Source: Bacilli bacterium
Lineage (GTDB): Bacteria; Bacillota_I; Bacilli_A; RF39; UBA660
Length of the DNA stretch: 41,288 nucleotides
Direction of reading: 5' to 3'
NCBI GenBank assembly: GCA_017964405.1
Contig: JAGCSA010000032.1
Coordinates: 1-41,288 of the forward strand
Position 1 is the stretch's first letter, and every line of letters starts with the position of its first letter. Below are positions 16,976-25,684 of this stretch, in pieces. A model generated the notes under the pieces. It was given only the letters and a program-made list of their open reading frames with translations, had not been told where the DNA came from and made no database searches. Both the position numbers and the translations under genes were made by a program.

Positions 16976-16999
16976 AGACTCCAAATAGGAGTCTTTTTT
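16976..16999 (+). terminator. Terminator of the radical SAM operon
   Basis: AGACTCC (16976-16982), loop AAATA, GGAGTCT (16988-16994), then T residues. Confidence 0.9.
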
Positions 17000-17008
17000 G
17001 AAAGAATA

Positions 17009-17017
17009 TGCTATAAT
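17009..17017 (+). promoter_or_regulatory. lepA promoter, extended -10
   Basis: TGCTATAAT, with no convincing -35, 24 bases before the lepA start. Confidence 0.65.
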
Positions 17018-17041
17018 AATAAATGTTTAAGGAGGTCTACT

Positions 17042-18838
17042 ATGAAACAAGAAAATATTCGTAATTTTTGTATTATTGCTCATATTGATCATGGAAAAAG
17101 TACCTTAGCAGATCGAATTCTAGAACGGACAGGAGCCATTGACAAAAGAGAATTAAAAGATCAAATGTTAGATTCTATGGACCTAGAAAGAGAAAGAGGC
17201 ATTACGATTAAATTAAATGCCGTACAACTTTCTTATCAGAAAGGACAAGAAGAATATCAATTAAATCTCATAGATACCCCTGGTCATGTAGACTTTTCTT
17301 ATGAAGTATCTCGTTCCTTAGCAGCTTGTGAAGGGGCTTTACTCGTAGTAGATGCTGCCCAAGGAATTGAAGCACAGACATTAGCAAATCTCTATCTTGC
17401 TTTAGATAACCATCTAACGATTATTCCTGTTATTAATAAAATTGATCTTCCAAGTGCCGATCCAGAAAAAGTAACAAAAGAATTAGAAAATATTGGTTTC
17501 AGTAGAGAAGAGATTGTAAGAACAAGTGCCAAAACAGGAGAAGGAATTGATGAATTATTAGAGAAAATTATTGAAGTCATTCCTCATCCAACAGGAGACA
17601 AGAAAAAGCCATTAAAAGCATTAATCTTCGATAGTTTATTTGATTCTTATCGGGGAGTCATTACCAGTATCTGTATCAAAGAAGGAGAAGTCAAAGTAGG
17701 GGATATTATTCGCATGATGGAAACGGGAGCAACCTATGAAGTAGTAGGTCTTTCGATTAATAATCCCAAAGAACAAGAAGTAAAATCTCTGATAGCAGGA
17801 GAAGTTGGTTACTTATATGCATCCATTAAAAGTATCACAGATGTTCATGTGGGAGATACCATTACCCTAGAAGACCATCCAGCAGAAGAACGACTTCCAG
17901 GATATAAACCAATGAAACCAACGGTTTATTGTGGATTATATCCAATTGAATCGAATAAATTCGAAGATTTAAGAGAAGCTTTAAATAAATTAAAGTTAAA
18001 TGATGCAGCTTTAACCTTTGAACCAGAAACATCCAAAGCATTAGGATTTGGATTTCGATGTGGTTTCTTAGGACTCCTTCATATGGAGATAGTTGAAGAG
18101 AGAATTGAAAGAGAATTTGGAATTGATTTAATCGCCACTTCTCCTTCCGTTGTCTATGAAGTAGAATTAAATGATCATACAAAAGTGATTGTCGATAATC
18201 CAAGTAAAATGCCAAAAAGAGAAGCAATCAATAAGACTTATGAACCTTATGTCAATTGTAGTATCTTCTCTCCGAGTGAATACATTGGCCCACTAATGGA
18301 ACTATGTCAGGATAAAAGAGGAACGTTCCTCAATATGGATTATATTGATACGGAAAGAGTCACCATTCATTATGAATTACCATTATCAGAAATTGTCTAT
18401 GATTTCTTTGATCGTTTAAAGAGTTGTACCAAAGGATATGCATCATTTGATTATGAAGTCATCGGTTATAAACCAAGTGATTTAGTCAAGATGGATATTC
18501 TGTTAAATGGAGAAATTGTCGATGCATTAAGTGTCATTGTCCATAAAGATTTTGCTTATCAAAGAGGAAGAATTGTCGTAGAAAAACTAAGAGAAATTAT
18601 CCCAAGACAATTATTTGAAGTTCCGATTCAAGCAGCAATTGGTATGCATGTCATTGCAAGAGAAACCGTAAAAGCTTTACGAAAAGATGTACTAGCAAAA
18701 TGTTATGGAGGAGACGTTACAAGAAAGAAAAAACTACTAGAGAAGCAAAAGGAAGGAAAAAAGAGAATGAAGCAAATTGGAAGTGTAGAAGTTCCACAAG
18801 AGGCATTCTTATCCATTCTCTCTACCAAAGAATCATGA
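17042..18838 (+). CDS. lepA: Elongation factor 4 (LepA)
   Basis: EF4 is a ribosome-dependent GTPase that back-translocates or rescues stalled ribosomes and aids 30S assembly. The 598-residue length is usual. The G domain shows AHIDHGKST (G1), RGITIK (G2), DTPGH (G3) and NKID (G4); the C-terminal domain has [20 protein letters not shown], diagnostic of LepA. Start ATG 17042 follows AAGGAGG (17029-17035); an in-frame extension to 16928 would overlap the upstream gene and the terminator. Its last bases ATGA are shared with the hemW start, matching the lepA-hemW order common in Firmicutes. Here the hrcA-grpE-dnaK genes often found next are replaced by an HD hydrolase. Confidence 0.97.
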   Translation: MKQENIRNFCIIAHIDHGKSTLADRILERTGAIDKRELKDQMLDSMDLERERGITIKLNAVQLSYQKGQEEYQLNLIDTPGHVDFSYEVSRSLAACEGALLVVDAAQGIEAQTLANLYLALDNHLTIIPVINKIDLPSADPEKVTKELENIGFSREEIVRTSAKTGEGIDELLEKIIEVIPHPTGDKKKPLKALIFDSLFDSYRGVITSICIKEGEVKVGDIIRMMETGATYEVVGLSINNPKEQEVKSLIAGEVGYLYASIKSITDVHVGDTITLEDHPAEERLPGYKPMKPTVYCGLYPIESNKFEDLREALNKLKLNDAALTFEPETSKALGFGFRCGFLGLLHMEIVEERIEREFGIDLIATSPSVVYEVELNDHTKVIVDNPSKMPKREAINKTYEPYVNCSIFSPSEYIGPLMELCQDKRGTFLNMDYIDTERVTIHYELPLSEIVYDFFDRLKSCTKGYASFDYEVIGYKPSDLVKMDILLNGEIVDALSVIVHKDFAYQRGRIVVEKLREIIPRQLFEVPIQAAIGMHVIARETVKALRKDVLAKCYGGDVTRKKKLLEKQKEGKKRMKQIGSVEVPQEAFLSILSTKES

Positions 18839-19935
18839 TCAAACATTGTTATATCCATATCCCTTTTTGCAAAACAATCTGTTCTTATTGTGATTTCTGT
18901 AAACAGTTTTATGATTCCCAAAAGGTAAAAGAATATCTTAAGAATCTAAGAGAAGAAATAGAAAGAGATTATCAAGGAGAAGAAATGGATACTATCTATA
19001 TTGGAGGAGGAACTCCTACTTGTTTATCTCTAGAAGAATTAAAAGAATTGATGGATATTCTATCTTTGATTCATAAAAGTCATAACACAGAAATAACGAT
19101 TGAAGGAAATGTAGAAACCATTTCTAAAGAAAAATTAGTTTTATTCAAACAATATGGAATCAATAGAATCAGTCTAGGAATAGAATCTATCAATGAAAAC
19201 CATTTAAGATTCTTAGAAAGAAATCATACCAAAGAACAAATTCAAAAAACCATTCAAATGATTCGAAAAGAAGGATTTCATAATCTTAATTTAGATTTAA
19301 TCTATGCAATACCAGGAGAAACCATAGAAGAAGTCCAAGAAGACTTAGATTTTCTATTATCGTTGCAACCAGAACATATCTCTACATATTCCCTAATGAT
19401 AGAAGACCATACCAAATTAAAGATACAAGGAGTAAAACCAATTGCAGAAGAAACAGATGAAGAGATGTATTCTTTGATTACTTCTTATTTAAAAGAAAAA
19501 GGATATATTCATTATGAAATCAGTAATTTTTCAAAAAAAGGATATGAATCCAAACACAATATTGGCTATTGGAAAAATGAAGAATACTATGGATTTGGAT
19601 GTGGAGCGTCTTCTTATAAAGATTCTATTCGAAAGACAAATACTAGATCCTTAACCAATTATCCCAAAGGAAATCTTTTAGAAAGAGAAGAAGTAACAGA
19701 ATCTGACAAAATAGAATATGAAATCTTATTAAATCTGAGACTATTAGAAGGAATCTCTCTTTCAGATTTTGAAGAGAAGTATCAGATGCCTCTCAAAGAT
19801 TTATATAATTATCAACAATTAGTAGAACAAGGACTTCTAATAGAAGAAGAAAATCACCTAAGAGTTCCCGAAGAAAAAATATATGTAAGTAATGAGATTA
19901 TTGTAAAACTTTTGCAATCTAAAAAAGAGATATGA
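18835..19935 (+). CDS. hemW: Radical SAM heme chaperone HemW
   Basis: A 366-residue protein of the HemW/HemN-like group. It starts with [20 protein letters not shown], giving the radical SAM cysteines C12, C16, C19 and the extra C22, followed by IYIGGGTPT, the [11 protein letters not shown] motif and a C-terminal wing domain. HemW binds heme and delivers it to target proteins; it is not the coproporphyrinogen dehydrogenase it was once named after. ATG 18835 overlaps the lepA stop by four bases, so translation is coupled; the longer frame upstream lies within lepA. Whether this organism has hemoproteins cannot be judged from the window. Confidence 0.93.
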   Translation: MIKHCYIHIPFCKTICSYCDFCKQFYDSQKVKEYLKNLREEIERDYQGEEMDTIYIGGGTPTCLSLEELKELMDILSLIHKSHNTEITIEGNVETISKEKLVLFKQYGINRISLGIESINENHLRFLERNHTKEQIQKTIQMIRKEGFHNLNLDLIYAIPGETIEEVQEDLDFLLSLQPEHISTYSLMIEDHTKLKIQGVKPIAEETDEEMYSLITSYLKEKGYIHYEISNFSKKGYESKHNIGYWKNEEYYGFGCGASSYKDSIRKTNTRSLTNYPKGNLLEREEVTESDKIEYEILLNLRLLEGISLSDFEEKYQMPLKDLYNYQQLVEQGLLIEEENHLRVPEEKIYVSNEIIVKLLQSKKEI

Positions 19936-19941
19936 TAAAAT
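19912..19941 (+). promoter_or_regulatory. Promoter for the HD hydrolase, inside the 3' end of hemW
   Basis: TTGCAA (19912-19917), 18-base spacer, TAAAAT (19936-19941), with TG at 19933-19934. Confidence 0.65.
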
Positions 19942-19962
19942 GAATAGGAAAGGTTGAGTCAT

Positions 19963-20544
19963 ATGAACAAAGAAGAAATGTTTGTAGAAGAATTAAGTTA
20001 TATAGAAAATCCAGATTACAAAGAAGCTTTAACGAATATCATTCAAATGTTACCAGAATACTGGTATCATGAAGCAGCATCCTCAACAGGGAAATATCAT
20101 CCAGAATATGCTTTAGGAGAAGCTGGATTATTAAGACATTCAAAAGCTGCTATGAGAATTGGATATGAATTATTGAGTGATCCATCTATTGGAAAAAAAT
20201 ATACCCAAAGAGAAAAAGATTTGATGTTGATGTCTTTACTCGTTCATGATGGATTAAAAAGAGGAATTCCCGAAGAAAAATATACTAGATTTGATCATCC
20301 GATATTAATGGGAAATTTTGTCTATGAGAAGAGGAAAGAAATAGGGCTAAAGGAAGCAGATGCACTCTTTATGCAAGAAGTAATTAAAACTCATATGGGA
20401 GATTGGACAACAGACTATCAAGGAAATGAAGTCCTAGAAAAACCAAAAACAAAATATCAGAATTTTGTGCATATGTGTGATTATTTAGCATCTAGAAAAT
20501 GTTTATTGGTTCCTTTTGATAAAGATAACAAAATAAGTGTCTAG
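19963..20544 (+). CDS. HD-domain phosphohydrolase
   Basis: A 193-residue cytoplasmic protein with the HD metal-site pattern: H59 in LLRHSKAAM, H95-D96 in LLVHDGLKRG, a further His in TRFDHPILMG and in KTHMGDW, and the closing Asp in HMCDYLASRK near residue 173. HD proteins usually hydrolyse phosphate esters of nucleotides or cyclic nucleotides; the exact substrate is not visible. ATG 19963 is preferred over the in-frame TTG 19954 because AAAGG (19949-19953) sits nine bases upstream of it. It has its own promoter and a terminator enclosing its stop, so it appears monocistronic. Confidence 0.85.
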   Translation: MNKEEMFVEELSYIENPDYKEALTNIIQMLPEYWYHEAASSTGKYHPEYALGEAGLLRHSKAAMRIGYELLSDPSIGKKYTQREKDLMLMSLLVHDGLKRGIPEEKYTRFDHPILMGNFVYEKRKEIGLKEADALFMQEVIKTHMGDWTTDYQGNEVLEKPKTKYQNFVHMCDYLASRKCLLVPFDKDNKISV

Positions 20545-20558
20545 TAGACACTTATTTT
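20530..20558 (+). terminator. Terminator with the HD gene stop codon in its loop
   Basis: AAAATAAGTGTC (20530-20541) pairs with GACACTTATTTT (20547-20558); the loop TAGTA holds the stop TAG (20542-20544). The arms are A/T-rich at both bases, so it may also work on the other strand. Confidence 0.85.
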
Positions 20559-20559
20559 A

Positions 20560-20588
20560 TTGTAGAAGAAAGATTTTTTTGATAAGAT
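20560..20588 (+). promoter_or_regulatory. Candidate promoter upstream of the membrane protein/tmk pair
   Basis: TTGTAG (20560-20565), 17-base spacer, TAAGAT (20583-20588). Both hexamers are imperfect. Confidence 0.45.
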
Positions 20589-20606
20589 GAAAGAGAGGTG
20601 GGACAT

Positions 20607-21152
20607 ATGAAAAAGAAGAAAAAGAGGGTAACACAAAAGCAAGTTACAAAAGCAGCTTTTCTAACAGCTTGTTTAATCATCTTAGTAGGTATCGTATCTT
20701 ATGGACTTCTATCATTTTCCGAAACCCCATCCAAAGTCAATGCATTATCTGCCAGTTACTTATCTTTAAAAAACAACAACACAACCGATATGTTAAAGAT
20801 TAGTAATTTTCAAAAATTAACAGAGGCAAAAGGAATCTCTTCTAAAAATCCTTGTAATCAAACCTTTCAAATTACAGGAAAAAGAGATAAAACTTATCAA
20901 ATTGTTTTATTTCATTTAGGAGATGTGGTAGAAGAAGAATGGATAGAATATCAATTAACCAATGAGAAAGGGCTAAAAGAAAAAGGAATCCTATCCCAAA
21001 AAGAACAGACACAAGATGGAGGAAGAATTCTTTGGGAAGGAACCATGAAAGAAGGAAAGAATTGGAATCTAAAAATGTGGATTACCAAATCCTATCCAAA
21101 CGAAGTCAATAATATTGCCTATGAAATTAGAATCAAAGAATCAGGTGATTAG
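20607..21152 (+). CDS. Unknown single-span membrane protein
   Basis: A 181-residue protein with a very basic N-terminus (MKKKKKRVTQKQ), one hydrophobic segment (AAFLTACLIILVGIVSYGLL, about 17-36) and an extracytoplasmic domain of about 140 residues with beta-type character. One cysteine (near residue 90) is visible and no known domain. ATG 20607 is chosen over in-frame GTG 20598 because GAGG (20595-20598) lies eight bases upstream. The tmk start codon follows its stop immediately, so the two genes are cotranscribed, although no functional link is evident. Confidence 0.6.
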   Translation: MKKKKKRVTQKQVTKAAFLTACLIILVGIVSYGLLSFSETPSKVNALSASYLSLKNNNTTDMLKISNFQKLTEAKGISSKNPCNQTFQITGKRDKTYQIVLFHLGDVVEEEWIEYQLTNEKGLKEKGILSQKEQTQDGGRILWEGTMKEGKNWNLKMWITKSYPNEVNNIAYEIRIKESGD

Positions 21153-21821
21153 ATGAAAGGAAAAATCATAGTCATAGAAGGAACGGATTGTTCTGGAAAA
21201 GAAACACAATCCAAATTACTAGAACAAAAACTAAAGAAACAAAAGAAAAAATGCATTCGTTTTAGTTTCCCTATGTATGATACCCCAACCGGAAAAATTG
21301 TAGGAGGAGACTACTTAGGAAAACCAGAAATATCCCCTTCCTTATTTACCGAAGGAGCTGTGAATGTAGATCCCCATGTTGTTTGTCTCTATTATGCAGC
21401 TGACAGAAAATATAACATGCCAAAGATAGAAGAATATCTCAAAAAAGGATATTATGTCATATTAGATCGATATACGACTTCCAATCTTGCCCATCAAGGA
21501 AGTAAGATTCAAGATCCCGATGAAAGATTTAATATGTACCAATGGATTGATAAATTAGAATATTGGTTATTAAAATTACCAAAACCAGATTTGACGATTT
21601 TCTTGCATGTTCCTTTTGAGAAGACAATCGAACTCAGAAAAAATAGAGAGTTCATTGATGAACATGAAAAATCAGAAGAACATTTAAAAGGAGCAGAAAA
21701 AGCATATTTAGAATTATCAGAATTATATAATTGGCATCGAATTGAATGCATTAAAAATGATGAATTAAGAAGTATCGAAGATATTAATGAAGAAATATTA
21801 GAGATCGTAAAAGATATATAA
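21153..21821 (+). CDS. tmk: Thymidylate kinase
   Basis: A 222-residue P-loop kinase phosphorylating dTMP to dTDP for DNA synthesis. The P-loop EGTDCSGKETQ has the family form with Glu after the Lys rather than Thr, as in a group of Firmicutes dTMP kinases; other motifs are IRFSFPMYDTPTG, the LDRYTTSN (DRx) motif and a lid region with FEKTIELRKNRE. The start ATG directly follows the previous stop. A terminator shared with the convergent ATPase gene follows. A related deoxynucleoside monophosphate kinase cannot be excluded, but the overall pattern is dTMP kinase. Confidence 0.85.
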   Translation: MKGKIIVIEGTDCSGKETQSKLLEQKLKKQKKKCIRFSFPMYDTPTGKIVGGDYLGKPEISPSLFTEGAVNVDPHVVCLYYAADRKYNMPKIEEYLKKGYYVILDRYTTSNLAHQGSKIQDPDERFNMYQWIDKLEYWLLKLPKPDLTIFLHVPFEKTIELRKNREFIDEHEKSEEHLKGAEKAYLELSELYNWHRIECIKNDELRSIEDINEEILEIVKDI

Positions 21822-21846
21822 AAAAATCTACCGAAGTAGATTTTTT
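21821..21846 (+). terminator. Bidirectional terminator between tmk and the PilB-type gene
   Basis: AAAAAATCTAC (21821-21831), CGAA loop, GTAGATTTTTT (21836-21846). A-rich and T-rich flanks allow function on both strands for the convergent genes. Confidence 0.9.
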
Positions 21847-21849
21847 ATT

Positions 21850-23847
21850 TTACATTGGTTGTATCGGTGTTGCGATATTAGCAGCCGGTGTAGCAGCATA
21901 AGGAGTATTCATTGGTTGGGCTACTTGGGGAATGGCTGGCTGTACTGCTCCATAAGGACTAGGAGCGACAGGAGCAACTGGTTGAGCAATTGGTGCTTGT
22001 GCCATTGGAACAGCAGGAGCTGGAACAACAGGTTGAGCAGCAACATCTGGCTGAACAATCGGCATTGCAATATCAGGAACACCCATCTGAGCCGGTGCTA
22101 CTGTAGGAGCAGCGACCATTGCAGGATCAACAGGAGTAACTCCATAAGGATAACTAGCCATTTGACTAGGGTCGACATAAGCAGGTTGTGCTATCTCAAC
22201 TGGTGCTGGTGTAACAGGTTGTGGTAGAGCAGCAGGAGCAGGAACAACAGGTTGAGCAACCTCATAAGAAACAGTTGGTGTCATATCGACAACAGGAGAA
22301 GTAGATAAGGATTCAACAACAGGAGTTGTTGGAATCATATCAACAGAAATAGTCGTAACCGGATCAATCATATCGACTCCTGCTAAATCTGGAACAACTG
22401 GTGTGGTAGGAGCCTCTTCTGTAGGAATTCCTTCAACAACTGGTGGAATATCGGAAATACCAAAGGAATCTGCCAAAGAAATCGTTCCCTCTTCTTGTGG
22501 AGCAAAGTCTTCTGATAGACTACTATCATCCTCTTTTGGAGCCTCTTCTACTGGAATAGATTCTTTAATCTCAGTAGCCATTTCATTTTCATAGTTGTCA
22601 TCATCTTCATTTTCAATTTCAATGGTACGATAAACTTCCTCAAAAGAAGTTTTTCCTTCCAAACACTTAATCAAAGCATCTTGTAACATGGTAATGGTTT
22701 TACCAGTATATACCATCTTTGCAAGATCTTTTTTATCTAATTTTTCATTACTTAAAGCAGCACGAATATCATCATCTAACTCAAGTACTTCATGGAAAGC
22801 AATACGGCCATGGTACCCTTTACGACAATGTTCACATCCAGTAGGGTTGGCATCCCATACACGAGCAACATCCATATTCATAAACTTCTTAAAGATTTTT
22901 TTCTCATATTTGGTCGTATCTCTTTCATAACGACAATCTTCACAAAGCATCTTCGCAAGTCTCTGTGAAATAATTCCAGATAGGGCAGTGGATAACAAAT
23001 AACGTTCAACTTCCATATCTAGCAAACGTTCAATGGTAGCTAAGGCATTGTTGGTGTGGATAGTAGACAAAACTAAGTGACCCGTAATAGAAGCACGAAC
23101 GGCAATTTGTGCAGTCTCAGAGTCACGAATCTCTCCGATTAAAATAACGTTAGGGTCCTGACGTAAAATAGAACGTAGGGCAGCAGCGAACGTCATACCA
23201 ATTTCAGCATTAACTTGAACTTGGTTGATTCCTTCGATGTTCATCTCGATAGGGTCCTCAACCGTAATAACATTGGTTTCAGGTTTATTCAATCCTTGCA
23301 AAATAGAATAAGTCGTAGTAGATTTTCCGGAACCAGTAGCTCCAGTTGTCAAAATAATTCCATTTGGCAAAGTCATCATTCTTTTAATTTTTTCTAGATT
23401 GGTAGGGTGGAATCCTAGCGTATCAATACCTTCCAAGCTTCGAGAATAGTCTAAGATACGAATAACGATTTTTTCACCCGTATTTAATGGTAAAGCAGAC
23501 ACACGCATATCCAAGTATTGGTCTCCAAAGTTTCCTTTGATCGCACCATCTTGTGGAAGACGAGACTCGGTAATGTTCATATTAGCCATAATTTTTAATC
23601 TGGTAGTTAAGTTTCTTTCATAAGCTTTTGGTACGAATGTATAATCTTGACAATCACCGTCAATACGGAAACGTACCATCATTCCTTCTCCTCTAGGATC
23701 GAAATGAATATCAGAAGCACCGTATTTGGATGCAGCTATAATGATATAGTCTGCAATTTGAGTTACAGGCGTCTTGGTAAAATCAAAAGACACCATGAAA
23801 CTTTCGGTACCTTTTTGAACTCGTTTGACATCAAATTGGACCATCAT
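21850..23847 (-). CDS. pilB: PilB/GspE-type assembly ATPase with a long Pro/Ala-rich tail
   Basis: A 665-residue secretion/pilus assembly ATPase. It begins near the N2 domain (SKYGASDIHFDPRGEGMMVR) and lacks the MshEN domain common in longer PilB. The motor has Walker A GATGSGKSTT (about 168-177), the Asp box TVEDPIE, Walker B VILIGEIRDSETA and the His box STIHTNNA. Four cysteines, CEDC and CEHC (about 300-340), mark the PilB/GspE zinc subdomain and argue against PilT. From about residue 415 to the end there is an acidic stretch, then Pro/Ala/Val/Gln-rich sequence with repeats such as AQPVVPAPA, very unusual for a cytoplasmic motor. The start (23847, alternative next codon) has AAAAGGGG upstream. 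It is divergent from two prepilin genes; no PilC, PilM or prepilin peptidase is in the window. Confidence 0.9.
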   Translation of the reverse strand: MMVQFDVKRVQKGTESFMVSFDFTKTPVTQIADYIIIAASKYGASDIHFDPRGEGMMVRFRIDGDCQDYTFVPKAYERNLTTRLKIMANMNITESRLPQDGAIKGNFGDQYLDMRVSALPLNTGEKIVIRILDYSRSLEGIDTLGFHPTNLEKIKRMMTLPNGIILTTGATGSGKSTTTYSILQGLNKPETNVITVEDPIEMNIEGINQVQVNAEIGMTFAAALRSILRQDPNVILIGEIRDSETAQIAVRASITGHLVLSTIHTNNALATIERLLDMEVERYLLSTALSGIISQRLAKMLCEDCRYERDTTKYEKKIFKKFMNMDVARVWDANPTGCEHCRKGYHGRIAFHEVLELDDDIRAALSNEKLDKKDLAKMVYTGKTITMLQDALIKCLEGKTSFEEVYRTIEIENEDDDNYENEMATEIKESIPVEEAPKEDDSSLSEDFAPQEEGTISLADSFGISDIPPVVEGIPTEEAPTTPVVPDLAGVDMIDPVTTISVDMIPTTPVVESLSTSPVVDMTPTVSYEVAQPVVPAPAALPQPVTPAPVEIAQPAYVDPSQMASYPYGVTPVDPAMVAAPTVAPAQMGVPDIAMPIVQPDVAAQPVVPAPAVPMAQAPIAQPVAPVAPSPYGAVQPAIPQVAQPMNTPYAATPAANIATPIQPM

Positions 23848-23880
23848 TTCAACCCCTTTTGTCTACTTTCTATGGTTTTT

Positions 23881-23920
23881 TACTATAATATAGTATATAA
23901 TAATTTTGAAAGAATAGCAA
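23881..23920. promoter_or_regulatory. Overlapping divergent promoters between pilB and the prepilin genes
   Basis: On the minus strand TTGCTA (23920-23915), a 17-base spacer and TATACT (23897-23892) form a good promoter for pilB. On the plus strand two TATAAT boxes (23884-23889 and 23896-23901) could serve the prepilins, but no clear -35 is seen. The overlap means the two directions probably compete. Confidence 0.55.
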
Positions 23921-23938
23921 GGACAGGGAGAATGAAAA

Positions 23939-24784
23939 ATGAAAAAAATAAATGCAAAAGGATTCATTCTAGCAGAGACTCTCATCGTATCTGTTTTCCT
24001 AATGGTTATGTTTACCATGATCTACACCAATTTCTACCCATTAATTGGTGAATATGAGAAGAGAGAGAACTATGATGATGTAGACGGAAAGTATACAGCC
24101 TATTGGATTAAAAAAATTATTGAAAGTAATTCTTATACACTATCGACAACCAATATCTCCACCATGAATAAATGGGGATATGCTCGTTTTGAATGTAGTA
24201 ATGTCAGTACAAATAATAACCAAAGAGAATTATGTGTCAATTTAGTACAAGCCATGGAGATATCCAATTGTGATTCTTCTGGAAATGGTTGTGATATTTA
24301 TATTACGAGATATACGATTGGAACATCCAATTCTCCCAATGCACCGGTCAGTTTAAAAGAGACGATTCGAACAGCATCCATTCGTAGATGGAATGAACTT
24401 TGTGCTGCAACAGCAGATCCTTTTAATGAAACAACTGCTACACAAACCAATACTTCTTGTGCGACAGTATTCTTCAAAGAATGTTGTAGACAAAAAGGTC
24501 TAACGAGTTGTACCAAACCAAAGTTATCAGGAGAACCTACATATGAAAATTTATATACAGATCCTGATAAATCAGTAGAAAATAATACGATTGCTAAATA
24601 TTGTAATACTTTAATTACAAAAAAAGCATTCTCATCTGCTACCAAAGACTATATATTAGCATTGCCAAATTATACGATTCATCATACAGCAACCGGTGCC
24701 AAATATCGTGTCATTGTAGTAGTAAGACATAAGAAAGATAATAATGATTATTATTCGTTCTCCACGATGGAGGTGATTAAATAA
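23939..24784 (+). CDS. Type IV prepilin-like protein
   Basis: A 281-residue protein with a type III (prepilin) signal: a short basic leader ending in Gly8, then F-I-L-A-E with Glu at +5, followed by the hydrophobic helix TLIVSVFLMVMFTMIYTNFY. The prepilin peptidase should cut between Gly8 and Phe9. The globular part has about ten cysteines, so disulfides are likely outside the cell. It is larger than a typical major pilin and fits a minor pilin or pseudopilin. ATG 23939 follows GGGAG (23926-23930) by eight bases. Its stop overlaps the next start by one base (TAATG), so the two prepilins are translationally coupled; they are divergent from the assembly ATPase. Confidence 0.85.
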   Translation: MKKINAKGFILAETLIVSVFLMVMFTMIYTNFYPLIGEYEKRENYDDVDGKYTAYWIKKIIESNSYTLSTTNISTMNKWGYARFECSNVSTNNNQRELCVNLVQAMEISNCDSSGNGCDIYITRYTIGTSNSPNAPVSLKETIRTASIRRWNELCAATADPFNETTATQTNTSCATVFFKECCRQKGLTSCTKPKLSGEPTYENLYTDPDKSVENNTIAKYCNTLITKKAFSSATKDYILALPNYTIHHTATGAKYRVIVVVRHKKDNNDYYSFSTMEVIK

Positions 24785-25566
24785 TGAATCAAAAAGGTTT
24801 CACAACCGTAGAAGTATTAGTATGCTTTGTCATTGTATCGGTTGTTATGATGTCATTGTTCTCAACCATTTCTTCTTTTAATGAAAAAAAGATAGAAGAA
24901 TCTTATCGTGCAAGAGTATATGAATTTAAAAATGGAATCACCAATATGATTCAAGAAGATATCATCAAGAGAGGCCTAACATTCGCAAAAGTATCCGATA
25001 ATGGTAAAACACCAGGAGATGTCGAAGGAAGAACATATACAGTAGATATGACCTTCCGAGATGGTAGTAAAAGAAGATTAATTGTTCATCAACGTTTTTC
25101 TAGAACGGCTTATCGTCTAGAAGGAACAGATCGAAGTGATGATTTTTATATTGAATATGGAACTCCTAGTGAGGGAGGATCCGCAGGAGATATGATTCGT
25201 TACAATCTACCAGAGTTAGGAGAAAACAAGGGGTATTACAGTACAACAGAAAGAGCTTATATTCCAGAAGATAACAGTGGTAGATGCTATAAAAATTTAG
25301 CAAGAACCCAATCAACAACATGTTTAGTATCCAAGAACTTCCAAATTAATAATATTGCAATCAATGTATCAAATGAACAAGATCCTGATGCAGAAAGCCA
25401 CGTATTAAATATTTACGTAGGTTTCTATCATCCGAACTTAGGAACAAAATATGCCATTAATATTATTGCACCCATTGATTATCAAACGAGTAGTGTAGAT
25501 CAAAATGGACAATTCCCAACAACACCAACCAATCGAAATAGTGCAACAGAAATTTATTATCCATAA
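24784..25566 (+). CDS. Type IV prepilin-like protein
   Basis: A 260-residue second prepilin: leader MNQKG, cleavage before Phe6, F-T-T-V-E with Glu at +5, then the hydrophobic helix VLVCFVIVSVVMMSLFSTI. The globular domain is unlike that of its neighbour, with few cysteines and an acidic, Tyr-rich middle (SEGGSAGDMIRYNLPELGEN). It overlaps the upstream gene by one base. Together with the divergent ATPase it points to a type IV pilus- or type II-secretion-like apparatus whose membrane platform and peptidase must be encoded elsewhere. A terminator follows. Confidence 0.85.
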   Translation: MNQKGFTTVEVLVCFVIVSVVMMSLFSTISSFNEKKIEESYRARVYEFKNGITNMIQEDIIKRGLTFAKVSDNGKTPGDVEGRTYTVDMTFRDGSKRRLIVHQRFSRTAYRLEGTDRSDDFYIEYGTPSEGGSAGDMIRYNLPELGENKGYYSTTERAYIPEDNSGRCYKNLARTQSTTCLVSKNFQINNIAINVSNEQDPDAESHVLNIYVGFYHPNLGTKYAINIIAPIDYQTSSVDQNGQFPTTPTNRNSATEIYYP

Positions 25567-25571
25567 AAACG

Positions 25572-25594
25572 AAGTATCCTATGGGATACTTTTT
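25572..25594 (+). terminator. Terminator after the prepilin pair
   Basis: AAGTATCC (25572-25579), TATG loop, GGATACTT (25584-25591), then T residues. Confidence 0.9.
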
Positions 25595-25658
25595 GTCTTT
25601 TAAATTGACAAGTAAATGGATACTTTTACAGTTTTCTTTTTAATTTTAATTCTTTCTT

Positions 25659-25667
25659 TGTTATAAT
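25659..25667 (+). promoter_or_regulatory. Extended -10 promoter for the YlbL-like gene
   Basis: TGTTATAAT, 17 bases before the start codon; no good -35. A TTGACA at 25605-25610 lies upstream without a good partner. Confidence 0.55.
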
Positions 25668-25684
25668 AAAGTTAAGGTGATAGA

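Noticed and set aside
16928-17041. N-terminal extension of lepA
   Set aside because: It spans the upstream terminator and the extended -10 box; AAGGAGG before 17042 sets the start.
18700-18834. N-terminal extension of hemW
   Set aside because: It is the lepA 3' end read in another frame; HemW proteins begin close to the YIHIPFC motif.
18835-19935. Calling the lepA neighbour coproporphyrinogen dehydrogenase (HemN)
   Set aside because: The fourth cysteine arrangement, the length of 366 residues and the lepA-linked position fit HemW; no other heme biosynthesis gene is present here.
21859-24051. Plus-strand ORFs opposite the PilB-type gene
   Set aside because: They are shadows of the ATPase coding strand; their compositions (Arg/Ser/Asn/Trp-rich) are not protein-like, and the GspE motifs are unambiguous on the minus strand.
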